Source: Aureispira sp.
Lineage (GTDB): Bacteria; Bacteroidota; Bacteroidia; Chitinophagales; Saprospiraceae
Reading direction: 5' to 3'
NCBI GenBank assembly: GCA_024222455.1
Contig: JAAEPD010000127.1
Location: 1 to 46,369 of the forward strand
Length of the DNA: 46,369 nucleotides
Shown here: positions 32,898 to 42,542 of the stretch, piece after piece
Layout: each line of letters begins with the position of its first letter
Position numbering within the stretch: position 1 is the first letter of the stretch
Made by a program: the position numbers and the translations under genes
The notes under the pieces: generated by a model
The model's input: the letters and a program-made list of their open reading frames with translations, nothing else
What the model was told of the DNA's origin: nothing
Database searches by the model: none

Positions 32898-35800
32898 ATG
32901 AAAAGCCTGTATCCCCTTATTATTATTTCTTTATTTTTCTCCTTTAGCGCGATCGCTCAACCTATAGTTAATTTGGGCCAAGACACCTCCTTATGTGGAG
33001 ATAGTTTGGTTTTAGATGCAGGCATTCATTCAGGCCCAACTACTTATTTGTGGAATACAGGGGAGACTACTCAATTTGTAACCATCTATACTTCTGATAC
33101 TTTTTCTGTAGAAGTGACAGATGCAACAGGGACTAGTCAAGATACTATTATTGTTCAGTTAAATAATATTCCGACACTCTACCTTCCTACTACAGACACT
33201 AATGTTTGCATAGGATTAGCTACTTTTTTTGCAAGTGGCAATGCTAACTTTTTTAACTGGTATGACTCTAGTGCTGCTGGCAATCTTGTTGCAATAGGTG
33301 ATAGTATTAATTATAATGTAACAGGTAATGATACCCTTTGGGTAGAGGCTTTCAATTCAGTCACATCTATGGTTGGCCTACAAGACCCTCAAGGACTTGG
33401 AAACTACTATAACATTCCTACCACTCATCGTGGCATTACCTTCAAGGTTAATCAACAAACAAACCTTAGAGCAGTATCTTTGTTCACAAATGGTCCACTT
33501 ACTGTAACTATCCAAATTTGGTTGGGCACGCCAGGATCGGGTACCCTTATCAACTCTTGGAATAACCTCTCTCTTACCTCTGGAGGAATAGAACGCATTG
33601 AACTCAATCAAGCTCTTAGTGCTAGTGCAACTAACTATAATATTACGATTACTAAATCAGCTGGAGCAGGGCTAGTTTATGCAGATGTATTCCCCAATGC
33701 TTCTTATTGGACAAATATAGGCAACAATGTTATTACCTTCATTCAAGGTTACCCTAATGCTCTAGATTATCAGCGTTTTTATCGTTGGGAAATAGAAGTA
33801 GACCGATGTATTTCCGCTAGACAATCTATTGCATTAAATGGACTATTAACCCCCAGTGTTAGTTTACCTGCTGATACAGGAGCTTGTGCAGATAGTTTAA
33901 CTGTAACTGCTAATATTAGCAATGCAACCTCTTTTGCTTGGAATACAGGAGAGACTACAAACCCTATTACCATATATGATAGTGATACCTTAATCTTACA
34001 GGCAGACAACGGGGGAACTTGTTTTGCTCAAGATACTTTCATAGCTCAACTGTCTCCTTTCCCTGTCCTTAGTCTACCAACTACAGATACTAATATTTGT
34101 GAAGGGATTGCATCTTTCCAAGCATTGGGTAGCGCAGATTATTTCTATTGGTATGACTCTAGCAGTGCTGGAAATCTTATTGCTACAGGGGATAGTATTA
34201 ATTATAATGTGGCAGGAAACGATACCCTTTGGGTAGAGGGTTATAATTCGGTTACAACTACCGTTGGATTAAATAATCCTCAAGGACTTGGAAACTACTA
34301 TAATATCCCTACTTCCTATCGAGGTATCACCTTTAATATCAATCAACAAACCAATCTTAGAGCTGTTTCCTTATTTACCAATGGCCCTCTTACGGTTACC
34401 ATCCAAATTTGGTTGGGCACACCAGGGTCTGGCACTCTTATCAACTCTTGGAACAACTTATCTCTTACCTCTGGCGGTATAGAACGAATTGCCTTAGATC
34501 AACCTCTTAGCCCTAGTGCTACTAATTATACCATTACTATTACTAAGTCGGCTGGAACAGGAGAAGTTTATGCCGATGTATTTCCGAATGCTGCTTCTTG
34601 GACAGGCTTAGGCAATAACGTCATTACTTTTGTTCAAGGTTATCCCAATGCACTAGACTACCAACGTTTTTATCGTTGGGAACTGGAGGTAGACCAATGT
34701 ATTACACCTAGACAATCGTTAGCTATTAATGCTCTATTAACACCTAGTGTTAATTTACCTGCAGATACAGCGACTTGTGCAGATAGTTTAGCAGTAATGG
34801 GTAGTATTGCGAATGCTACTTCTTTTGTTTGGAGTACAGGTGAGACTACAAATCCCATTACCATATATGGTAGTGACACTTTAATCTTACAAGCCAATAA
34901 TTTGGGTACTTGTTTTGCTCAAGACACTTTCATTGCAGACCTGTCTCCTTTCCCTGTCCTTACCTTACCTGTGACAGATACTAGCCTTTGTCAGGGAATT
35001 GCATCATTCCAAGCATTAGGTAGCGCAGATTATTTCTATTGGTACGACTCTAGTAGTGCTGGAAATCTTATTGCTACAGGAGATAGTATTAATTATAATG
35101 TTACTACCAATGATACACTTTGGGTAGAAGCTTACAATTCGGTCACAACTACAGTTGGGTTATCTGATCCCCAAGGACTTGGGAATTACTATAATATACC
35201 TACATCCTATAGAGGGATCACCTTCAACATCAATCAGCAAACCAATCTTAGAGCTGTTTCCTTGTTTACTAATGGACCTCTTACTGTAGATATTGAAATT
35301 TGGCTGGGTACTCCAGGGTCTGGTACTCTTATTCGTTTGCTAGATGACCTATCCCTTACTTCTGGAGGGATAGAACGAATTGCCTTAGATCAACCTCTTA
35401 GCCCTAGTGCTACTAATTATACCATTACTATTACTAAGTCGGCTGGAACAGGAGAAGTTTATGCCGATGTATTTCCAAATGCTGCTTCTTGGACAGGCTT
35501 AGGCAACAATGTTATTACCTTTGTCCAAGGTTATCCAAATGCACTAGACTACCAACGTTTTTATCGTTGGGAGCTGGAGGTAGATCAATGTATCTCAGCT
35601 AGACAATCATTGGCTATCAATGCTTTATTAACTCCTAGTGTTAGTTTACCTGCTGATACAGCAACTTGTGCAGATAGTTTAGCAGTAATGGGTAGTATTG
35701 CGAATGCTACTTCTTTTGTTTGGAATACTGGGGAAACGACTAATCCTATTACCATATATGGTAGCGACACCTTGATCTTACAAGCTGATAATTTAGGTAC

Positions 35801-38800
35801 CTGTTTTGCTCAGGATACTTTTATTGCTGAACTCTCACCTTTCCCTATCCTTACTTTGCCTGTGACAGACACTAGCCTTTGCCAAGGGATTGCATCCTTA
35901 CAAGCATCAGGTAGTGCTGATTATTTTTATTGGTACGACTCTAGTAGCGCTGGAAATATTGTAGCTGTTGGAGATACTGTCAACTATAATGTTACTACTA
36001 ACGATACACTTTGGGTAGAAGCTTACAATTCTATTACCTCCACTGTTGGGCTGACAGACACCTTAGGACTTGGAAATTATTATGATATTCCTACCTCATA
36101 CCGTGGTATTACTTTCAATATTAATCAACCAACTTACCTTAGAGCTGTTTCCTTGTTTACCAATGGACCTCTTACTGTAGATATTGAAATTTGGTTGGGC
36201 ACACCAGGGTCTGGCACTCTTATTAACTCATGGAATAACCTTTCTCTTACCTCTGGAGGTATAGAAAGAATTGTACTAGATCAAGCTCTTAGCTCTAGTG
36301 CAACTAATTATACCATTACTATTACTAAATCGGCTGGAACAGGAGAAGTTTATGCTGATATATTCCCTAATGCTGCTTCTTGGACTGACTTAGGCAATGA
36401 TGTAATTACTTTTATAGCAGGTTATCCTAATACTCTTGATTATCAGCGATTTTATCGTTGGGAAGTAGAAGTAGATCAATGTACTTCACCTAGACAATCA
36501 TTAGCAATAAATGCCTTACTAACACCTAGCATAAGTTTACCTGCTGATACAGCAATGTGTGCTGATAGTTTAGCTATTAATGCTAGCATTAGCAATTCAA
36601 CTTCCTTTGTTTGGAGTACAGGTGAGACTACTAATCCTATTACTATTTATGCAAGTGACACTTTAATCTTACAAGCTGATAATTTAGGCACTTGCTTTGC
36701 TCAGGATACTTTCATTGCTGAACTCTCTCCTTTTCCTATGCTTAGTTTACCTGTGACAGATACTAGTCTTTGTTTAGGTATTGCATCTTTACAAGCATCA
36801 GGTAATGCTGATTATTTTTATTGGTATGACTCCAGTAGTGCTGGAAATATTGTAGCGATTGGAAATAATATCAATTATAATGTTACTAATAATGATACAC
36901 TTTGGGCAGAGGGGTATAATTCTATTACCTCTACTGTTGGGCTAATAGATACCTTAGGTCTTGGGAATTATTATAATATACCAACATCTCCTCGTGGTAT
37001 TACCTTTAATATCAATCAACAAACTTATCTTAGAGCTGTTTCCTTGTTTACCAATGGACCTCTTACCGTAGATATTCAAATTTGGCGAGGAATAGTTGGT
37101 TCTGGCACTCTTATTAACTCATGGAATGACCTCTCTCTTACATCAGGAGGTATAGAGCGAATTATACTAGATCAAGCTCTTAGCCCTAGTGCAACTAATT
37201 ATACCATTACCATTACTAAATCTGCAGGTATTGGATCTGTTTATGCAGATGTATTTCCAAATGCTGCTTCTTGGACAGGTTTAGGCAATGATGTAATTAC
37301 TTTTGTAGAAGGTTATCCTAACGCTCTTGATTACCAACGTTTTTATCGCTGGGAAATAGAAGTAGACCAATGTACTTCGCCTAGACAACCTTTGGCAATC
37401 AGTGCATTACCAACGCCTATACTTAGCTTACCAGCAGATACCTCTATTTGTGCTGATAGCTTAATAATAAATGCTTCTATTATTAATGCCACTTCTTTTG
37501 CTTGGAGTACAGGAGAGACCACTAATCCTATTACTATTTATGGTAATGATACTTTAATTTTACAGGCAGACAATGCAAGCACTTGTTTTGCTCAAGACAC
37601 CTTTATTGGAGAATTATTCCCTTATCCAATGCTTAGCTTACCAGTTACAGATACAACTATTTGTGCAGGAATTTCTTCATTCCAAGCATTGGGTAATGCA
37701 AGTTATTTCTATTGGTATGATTCCAGCACATCTGGAAACCTTGTTGCTATAGGGGATAACATCAATTATAATGTTACTAATAATGATACACTCTGGGTAG
37801 AGGGGTATAATTCTATTACCTCTACTGTTGGGCTAACAGACCCAGGTTCTGGGAATTACTTTAACCTTCCTGCATCTCCTCGTGGTATTACCTTTAATAT
37901 CAATCAACAAACTTATCTTAGAGCTGTTTCCTTGTTTACTAATGGACCTCTTACCGTAGATATTCAAATTTGGCGAGGGGCAGTAAACACAGGAGTACTT
38001 ATCAACTCTTGGGAAAATCTGAACCTTACTTCAGGAGGTATAGAACGAATTGTTCTAGATCAAGCTCTTAGTGCTAGTGCAACCAATTATACGATTACTA
38101 TAAATAAAATCTCTGGATCAGGTGCAGTCTATGCAGAAGTATTCCCGAGTGCTGCATCTTGGGCAAGCTTAGGTAATAATATTATCACCTTTGTAGAGGG
38201 CTACCCTAATGCCTTAGACTATCAGCGTTTTTATCGTTGGGAAATAGAGGTTGACCAATGTACTTCGCCTAGACAACCTCTAGCAATCAATACACTTCCT
38301 ACTCCTGTGCTTAACCTACCTGCAGATACTACTGTTTGTGCTAATAATTTAGTATTAGACGCTGCTAATTCAGGAGCTAGTTATCTTTGGAGTAATGGTG
38401 CCACTACCCCTTCAATCACAGTATCAACAACTGATACTTTTGATATATTAGCAACTATAGGAGCATGTTCTACAAGAGATACTTCTCGAGTTTATTTCAC
38501 GCCTCCTTCAGTTATTACTAGTCTTTCGGGTGATACTACAAGTTGTGCAGGTCTTATAGATCGGACAGTAATGGGTAGTGCAGATCTATTCACATGGTAC
38601 GACTCTAGTTCAGCTGGAAATATTGTGGGATATGGAAATATTATCACCCAAAACATTACCGATACAACTACTTTTTGGGTAGAAGCTGCTAATTATAATC
38701 CTCGAGTACAAATAGTTGGGGAAATAGATACCAATGTAACAAATACTTCAGGATTTTTCTCTACACTTACCCCTGCAGCTAGGGGATTAGTATTTAATGC

Positions 38801-41800
38801 CACTACACCTCTAAAACTAAATTCTGTTCATCTATATGTTGCTAGTGCTCCATTTTTTGCAGTTGTTCAATTGTGGGATGCCAATAATAATATAGTTAGT
38901 TCTACACCTGTCGCATTTTCAACAGCAGGAAAAAATAAAGCAATTTTAAATTTTGATATTTTACCAGGAGAGTATAAACTTATCTTGACAGATGTAAATG
39001 GTGTAGATGTTTATGCTGACTATAACTATAACTTTACAACTCAGCCTATTTCCTTACCAGAGCTAAGTATCACAAGAGGTTATCCTAATGGTAATAATTC
39101 TTATAACTGCTTTTATGAATGGGAAATTGTTACAGCTAGTTGTCCCTCTAACAGACAATCTACAACCATTAACATTTTACCTACTCCTACTCTTAACTTA
39201 CCTGCTGATACAGTCATATGTGGAAGTAGTGTAAATTTAGATGTGAGTACAACTAATGCCAATACTTATTTGTGGAGTACAGGTGCAACGACTCCTAACA
39301 TTAACCTTAATAACAGTGATACAGTTTGGGCAAGAGTAACCATAGGAGCATGTTCAGATCAAGACACCACTATAGTTACGATTACACAACCTCCATCTTC
39401 GTTTATTCCTCCTAATGATACCGTTGCTTGTGGAGGTCTAGTCACGCTCAAAGCCGATGGGAATGCTTATACTTATTTATGGTATGATAATTCAACGTCT
39501 TCAACACCAATTTCTGTTGGAGATTCTATCAATTATAATTTAACAGATTCTACTACATTGTGGGTTGAAGGTGTTGGCTTTTTATCGAATGCAGGGTATT
39601 TGGCAGAAACATCCTATACTCCACAAGGGTCCTTCGGAAATCCTACATCAGGCTTACACCCTAATCGTGGTTTAGCTTTTGATGTGATTAATCCCCTTAT
39701 TCTTAATTCTGTAAATATCCTTGTTGACTCTACTACTAGCGCAACTGTTGTGCTTAGAAATACGTATGGAGCTACTATTTATTCTAAAGCGATTACCATC
39801 GCTAGTTCAGGCGAACACACTATTAATTTAGATTGGGCCATTAATCCAGGAACAGGATACCAACTTACATTAGAAAATCTTAATGCTAAAAACTTATGGT
39901 TCCGTTATCCTTATGGTTTCCCTATTGTTCACTCCGATTTAATTATTACGAATGGCCTACCAAATGTAGGTGGAATTAGGGATGTCTATGCTTATTTCTT
40001 CAAATGGAAGGTATCAACACCATCTTGTGCAACAGCTCGTGTTCCTGTTCAAATAGATGTACCACCTTCTCCTAATTTGATTTTACCAAGTGATACCGCA
40101 ATATGTAATGGTAGCAATATTGTGTTGCAAGCAACTGATACAAGTTCATCATATACATATAATTGGAGTACAGCTGAAACAACTAATAACATTAGTATTA
40201 GCACATCAGGTTATTATGCTGTTACGGCAACTAACAATGGCAAATGCCCGGTAGATAAAGATGTTTTTGTACAATTGCTGTCTACCCCTAATACACCAAG
40301 TATTGCAGATACAGCTATTTGTAGCTCTCAGTATATTGATCTGCTAGAAAACCCTAATGATGGTATTCTAGTTTGGTATGATACTGTCAATACTCCAATA
40401 CATATAAGCGCTCCATACAATAACTATGTAGGTGATACAAGTGAGTATGTTATACAGTCTGCAGCTCATGCGGTGACAAGAATAGGAGAACAAAATTACA
40501 ATACCCCTCTAGACCCTAGTGTCTACCAAGGTTTTGTAATCCCTAATACTTTTGATGTTCATGAATTTGCAGTTTTAGATTCTATAGCTGTTTATGTCAA
40601 TTCTCCAAATAGTACTTTTGATATTATATTACAAAACAGTGCTGACAGCACACTTGCATCTAGAACAATAACGGTTGCAAATGCTTTTGAGAAGACATTT
40701 ATACCTCTTAATTTTGTTATTCCTCCTGGTAGTGGTTACAAACTTTCGTTCGCTAATTTTTCTACCAAGTTTTTGGTTGATCCTAACACTCAATATCCTA
40801 TGGGTAGCAGTTCGAATATTGCTACACTTACAGGAACTACATTTACAGGAATATCCTTAAACTGTTTCTTTGATTGGCACTTTAGTTATGCATACCCAAC
40901 TTGTCGTTCTGGTTTAGATTCCTTTATGGTACAAATTGCAATGCCTGTAGATTTGCAAGACTCTGTTTACACCTGTGATTCTTTAGTTCTAGATTTGCAA
41001 CATCCTAATGTTAACTCATATACATGGAGTACTGGAGCAACTACTCCTACTATTACAGTCAACACTTCGGGTGTATATGTTGCTACTATTTCTGATGGAA
41101 ACTTATGTACAACAGTAGATTCTATAAAAGTAGATAAACCAATACCTGTAGGATTGCCAAGTAATGGTGTTGTTTGTGAGTTGGTATTGAGAACTAATTA
41201 TTCTTCGCCAAGTTCATCCTTTATATGGAGTACTGGTAGCACTACTGATGTAGTTAATATTCCTGCATTAGGGACTTATACCGTAACACTAACCACCCCT
41301 AATGGCTGTGTACTCACAGAATCTACCAATATTACACAATTGGAGAATGCTCCTAATATTGATTTAGGTGGAAGTCAAGTAGCTTGTGCACAAGATACCT
41401 TAGATGCTGGTTTTGGCAACTTAGGATTATCTTATTTGTGGAATACAGGACATACTACTCAAACCTTAGTAGTGCTTTTGCCTAATGTATATAGCGTAAC
41501 AGCTACTACTCCTAATGGATGTACTGCTACAGATTTTGCTTATGTAGACCTTGATACCGATCCAATTGCTAATTTTGGAACGATAACGAGTGGTTCGGTA
41601 GCAGCCGTATCTGATTCTTCTATTATTTCTACGCCTAGTGGAACAGACTATAGATGGGATTGGGGCGATAACACTCCTCAGTGGATAGGGCCTAACCCTC
41701 CTGCACATTTGTATACAAAGGATACTTGTTACACTATTACTTTATATCTGACTAATAGTTGTGGTACAGATACAGCTTCTAGAGTTGTGGGCATTAATGT

Positions 41801-42104
41801 TCCTGATTCTACATGTATGGTAGTTAGTACATTATCTACACCTTCAGCCCCTAAAATTTTGGATTTCAATATCATTCCAAATCCTAATACAGGGCTATTT
41901 ACTCTAGATATAGAAGGTATTCCTAACTTATTTAAACTACAAATCTATAATGTTAGTGGTCAAGTTGTATATGAACATCAACAAACTGCAGTCAATACAT
42001 TGTGGGATGTAGATTTGAACTCCTTAACTTCAGGGATGTATTTTGTAAGATTAATTAGCAACAAAGAAAGCAAAACAAAACGAATGATTATTCATCGAGA
42101 ATAG
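32898..42104 (+). CDS. Giant modular T9SS-secreted surface protein
   Basis: 3068 residues. A signal peptide (1-20, ending SAIAQ) is followed by nine consecutive modules of about 295 residues (32964-40946). Each module has an Ig-like segment (LPADTxxCADSL, WxTGETTNPITIY, DTLILQA), a second 'YFYWYDSSxxGN ... YNV ... DTLWVE' segment that resembles the Ig-like SprB-repeat part of T9SS cargo, and a longer beta-rich domain with RGITFNINQQ, LRAVSLFTNGPLTV, IWxGxxGSGTLINSW, TSGGIERI and YPNALDYQRFYRWE. Then come shorter Ig-like repeats, a PKD-like domain (YRWDWGDN, about 2900-2970) and a type A T9SS sorting domain (FNIIPNPNTGLFTLDIEG to SGMYFVRL, about 2990-3068). It should be exported through the outer membrane and anchored to the surface, probably as an adhesin; the target is unknown. 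It lies 192 bp after the sugar dehydrogenase gene. Confidence 0.92.
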   Translation: MKSLYPLIIISLFFSFSAIAQPIVNLGQDTSLCGDSLVLDAGIHSGPTTYLWNTGETTQFVTIYTSDTFSVEVTDATGTSQDTIIVQLNNIPTLYLPTTDTNVCIGLATFFASGNANFFNWYDSSAAGNLVAIGDSINYNVTGNDTLWVEAFNSVTSMVGLQDPQGLGNYYNIPTTHRGITFKVNQQTNLRAVSLFTNGPLTVTIQIWLGTPGSGTLINSWNNLSLTSGGIERIELNQALSASATNYNITITKSAGAGLVYADVFPNASYWTNIGNNVITFIQGYPNALDYQRFYRWEIEVDRCISARQSIALNGLLTPSVSLPADTGACADSLTVTANISNATSFAWNTGETTNPITIYDSDTLILQADNGGTCFAQDTFIAQLSPFPVLSLPTTDTNICEGIASFQALGSADYFYWYDSSSAGNLIATGDSINYNVAGNDTLWVEGYNSVTTTVGLNNPQGLGNYYNIPTSYRGITFNINQQTNLRAVSLFTNGPLTVTIQIWLGTPGSGTLINSWNNLSLTSGGIERIALDQPLSPSATNYTITITKSAGTGEVYADVFPNAASWTGLGNNVITFVQGYPNALDYQRFYRWELEVDQCITPRQSLAINALLTPSVNLPADTATCADSLAVMGSIANATSFVWSTGETTNPITIYGSDTLILQANNLGTCFAQDTFIADLSPFPVLTLPVTDTSLCQGIASFQALGSADYFYWYDSSSAGNLIATGDSINYNVTTNDTLWVEAYNSVTTTVGLSDPQGLGNYYNIPTSYRGITFNINQQTNLRAVSLFTNGPLTVDIEIWLGTPGSGTLIRLLDDLSLTSGGIERIALDQPLSPSATNYTITITKSAGTGEVYADVFPNAASWTGLGNNVITFVQGYPNALDYQRFYRWELEVDQCISARQSLAINALLTPSVSLPADTATCADSLAVMGSIANATSFVWNTGETTNPITIYGSDTLILQADNLGTCFAQDTFIAELSPFPILTLPVTDTSLCQGIASLQASGSADYFYWYDSSSAGNIVAVGDTVNYNVTTNDTLWVEAYNSITSTVGLTDTLGLGNYYDIPTSYRGITFNINQPTYLRAVSLFTNGPLTVDIEIWLGTPGSGTLINSWNNLSLTSGGIERIVLDQALSSSATNYTITITKSAGTGEVYADIFPNAASWTDLGNDVITFIAGYPNTLDYQRFYRWEVEVDQCTSPRQSLAINALLTPSISLPADTAMCADSLAINASISNSTSFVWSTGETTNPITIYASDTLILQADNLGTCFAQDTFIAELSPFPMLSLPVTDTSLCLGIASLQASGNADYFYWYDSSSAGNIVAIGNNINYNVTNNDTLWAEGYNSITSTVGLIDTLGLGNYYNIPTSPRGITFNINQQTYLRAVSLFTNGPLTVDIQIWRGIVGSGTLINSWNDLSLTSGGIERIILDQALSPSATNYTITITKSAGIGSVYADVFPNAASWTGLGNDVITFVEGYPNALDYQRFYRWEIEVDQCTSPRQPLAISALPTPILSLPADTSICADSLIINASIINATSFAWSTGETTNPITIYGNDTLILQADNASTCFAQDTFIGELFPYPMLSLPVTDTTICAGISSFQALGNASYFYWYDSSTSGNLVAIGDNINYNVTNNDTLWVEGYNSITSTVGLTDPGSGNYFNLPASPRGITFNINQQTYLRAVSLFTNGPLTVDIQIWRGAVNTGVLINSWENLNLTSGGIERIVLDQALSASATNYTITINKISGSGAVYAEVFPSAASWASLGNNIITFVEGYPNALDYQRFYRWEIEVDQCTSPRQPLAINTLPTPVLNLPADTTVCANNLVLDAANSGASYLWSNGATTPSITVSTTDTFDILATIGACSTRDTSRVYFTPPSVITSLSGDTTSCAGLIDRTVMGSADLFTWYDSSSAGNIVGYGNIITQNITDTTTFWVEAANYNPRVQIVGEIDTNVTNTSGFFSTLTPAARGLVFNATTPLKLNSVHLYVASAPFFAVVQLWDANNNIVSSTPVAFSTAGKNKAILNFDILPGEYKLILTDVNGVDVYADYNYNFTTQPISLPELSITRGYPNGNNSYNCFYEWEIVTASCPSNRQSTTINILPTPTLNLPADTVICGSSVNLDVSTTNANTYLWSTGATTPNINLNNSDTVWARVTIGACSDQDTTIVTITQPPSSFIPPNDTVACGGLVTLKADGNAYTYLWYDNSTSSTPISVGDSINYNLTDSTTLWVEGVGFLSNAGYLAETSYTPQGSFGNPTSGLHPNRGLAFDVINPLILNSVNILVDSTTSATVVLRNTYGATIYSKAITIASSGEHTINLDWAINPGTGYQLTLENLNAKNLWFRYPYGFPIVHSDLIITNGLPNVGGIRDVYAYFFKWKVSTPSCATARVPVQIDVPPSPNLILPSDTAICNGSNIVLQATDTSSSYTYNWSTAETTNNISISTSGYYAVTATNNGKCPVDKDVFVQLLSTPNTPSIADTAICSSQYIDLLENPNDGILVWYDTVNTPIHISAPYNNYVGDTSEYVIQSAAHAVTRIGEQNYNTPLDPSVYQGFVIPNTFDVHEFAVLDSIAVYVNSPNSTFDIILQNSADSTLASRTITVANAFEKTFIPLNFVIPPGSGYKLSFANFSTKFLVDPNTQYPMGSSSNIATLTGTTFTGISLNCFFDWHFSYAYPTCRSGLDSFMVQIAMPVDLQDSVYTCDSLVLDLQHPNVNSYTWSTGATTPTITVNTSGVYVATISDGNLCTTVDSIKVDKPIPVGLPSNGVVCELVLRTNYSSPSSSFIWSTGSTTDVVNIPALGTYTVTLTTPNGCVLTESTNITQLENAPNIDLGGSQVACAQDTLDAGFGNLGLSYLWNTGHTTQTLVVLLPNVYSVTATTPNGCTATDFAYVDLDTDPIANFGTITSGSVAAVSDSSIISTPSGTDYRWDWGDNTPQWIGPNPPAHLYTKDTCYTITLYLTNSCGTDTASRVVGINVPDSTCMVVSTLSTPSAPKILDFNIIPNPNTGLFTLDIEGIPNLFKLQIYNVSGQVVYEHQQTAVNTLWDVDLNSLTSGMYFVRLISNKESKTKRMIIHRE
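32964..40946 (+). repeat. Nine tandem modules of about 295 codons, constant period
   Basis: Measured at the 'x-S/N-L-P-A-D-T' codon, module starts fall at 32964, 33855, 34746, 35637, 36528, 37419, 38307, 39189 and 40074, with the next marker at 40947. Spacings are 891, 891, 891, 891, 891, 888, 882, 885 and 873 bp, all multiples of three. The FYRWE marker gives the same 891-bp step (33771, 34662, 35553, 36444, 37335) and 888 to 38223. Modules 1-6 are closely similar; modules 7-9 are diverged but keep the same layout. Repeats 2 and 3 share a block of at least 105 identical bases (34481-34585 and 35372-35476), a sign of recent exchange. Confidence 0.93.
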
Positions 42105-42126
42105 CTGCTAAAATATATTTAATAAG

Positions 42127-42155
42127 AAAAGCAACCTTTAGGGGTTGCTTTTTTT
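42127..42155 (+). terminator. Rho-independent terminator of the giant gene
   Basis: AAAAGCAACC (42127-42136) pairs with GGTTGCTTTT (42143-42152) around TTTAGG, and the T tract continues to 42155. It begins 22 bases after the stop of the giant protein gene. Confidence 0.88.
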
Positions 42156-42299
42156 GTCCCATATTAGACTGTCTTACAAGACTATATCATTTGCGAGACC
42201 TAAATTATATCCAAAACATGAGCAAAGTCACCTTTCGTTATTAAAATTTAATCTAAATTAGCATAATATTTTAAAAGCCACTTATTGTTCTGATTGTAT

Positions 42300-42542
42300 A
42301 TGACTAATGAAATAACACTTGCCGAGTTGAACCAACTAGAGAAAGCGACTATTATCTCTTTCAAAAACCAAGTTGTTGGCCTAAAAATGATGGAAATGGG
42401 AGTTACTCCTAATTGCGAGATAGAACTTGCACATTTAGCCCCCTTAGGAGGGCCTTTGGCTATACGGTTAGAATCAGGAAGTTTAATCTCATTGCGCAAA
42501 GCAACTGCGGCAACTATTATAGTAAAAAAATTAGCTAAATAA
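42300..42542 (+). CDS. feoA: FeoA-like iron transport accessory protein
   Basis: 80 residues from the ATG at 42300; a TTG six bases earlier is in frame but not needed. It is a small SH3-like domain of the FeoA type: ITLAELNQLEKATIISF, then VVGLKMMEMGVTPNCEIEL, APLGGPLAIRLESGSLISLRKATA. The 'L..MG..PG..(I/V)' to 'G..P..(I/V)...G..(I/V)(A/S)LR..EA' layout is the family's. It probably binds FeoB at the inner face of the membrane and supports Fe(II) uptake. Its TAA stop overlaps the feoB ATG by one base (TAATG), so translation is coupled. Confidence 0.88.
   Translation: MTNEITLAELNQLEKATIISFKNQVVGLKMMEMGVTPNCEIELAHLAPLGGPLAIRLESGSLISLRKATAATIIVKKLAK

Noticed and set aside
33378-35770. Several antisense frames with similar sequences inside the giant gene (33378, 33779, 34670, 35585)
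   Set aside because: They recur because the gene is tandemly repeated; each is the reverse of the same module segment and has no start context or family.
32964-40946. Could the tandem repeat be a CRISPR array or satellite?
   Set aside because: Units are 873-891 bp, in frame and coding, with no short repeat/spacer structure.
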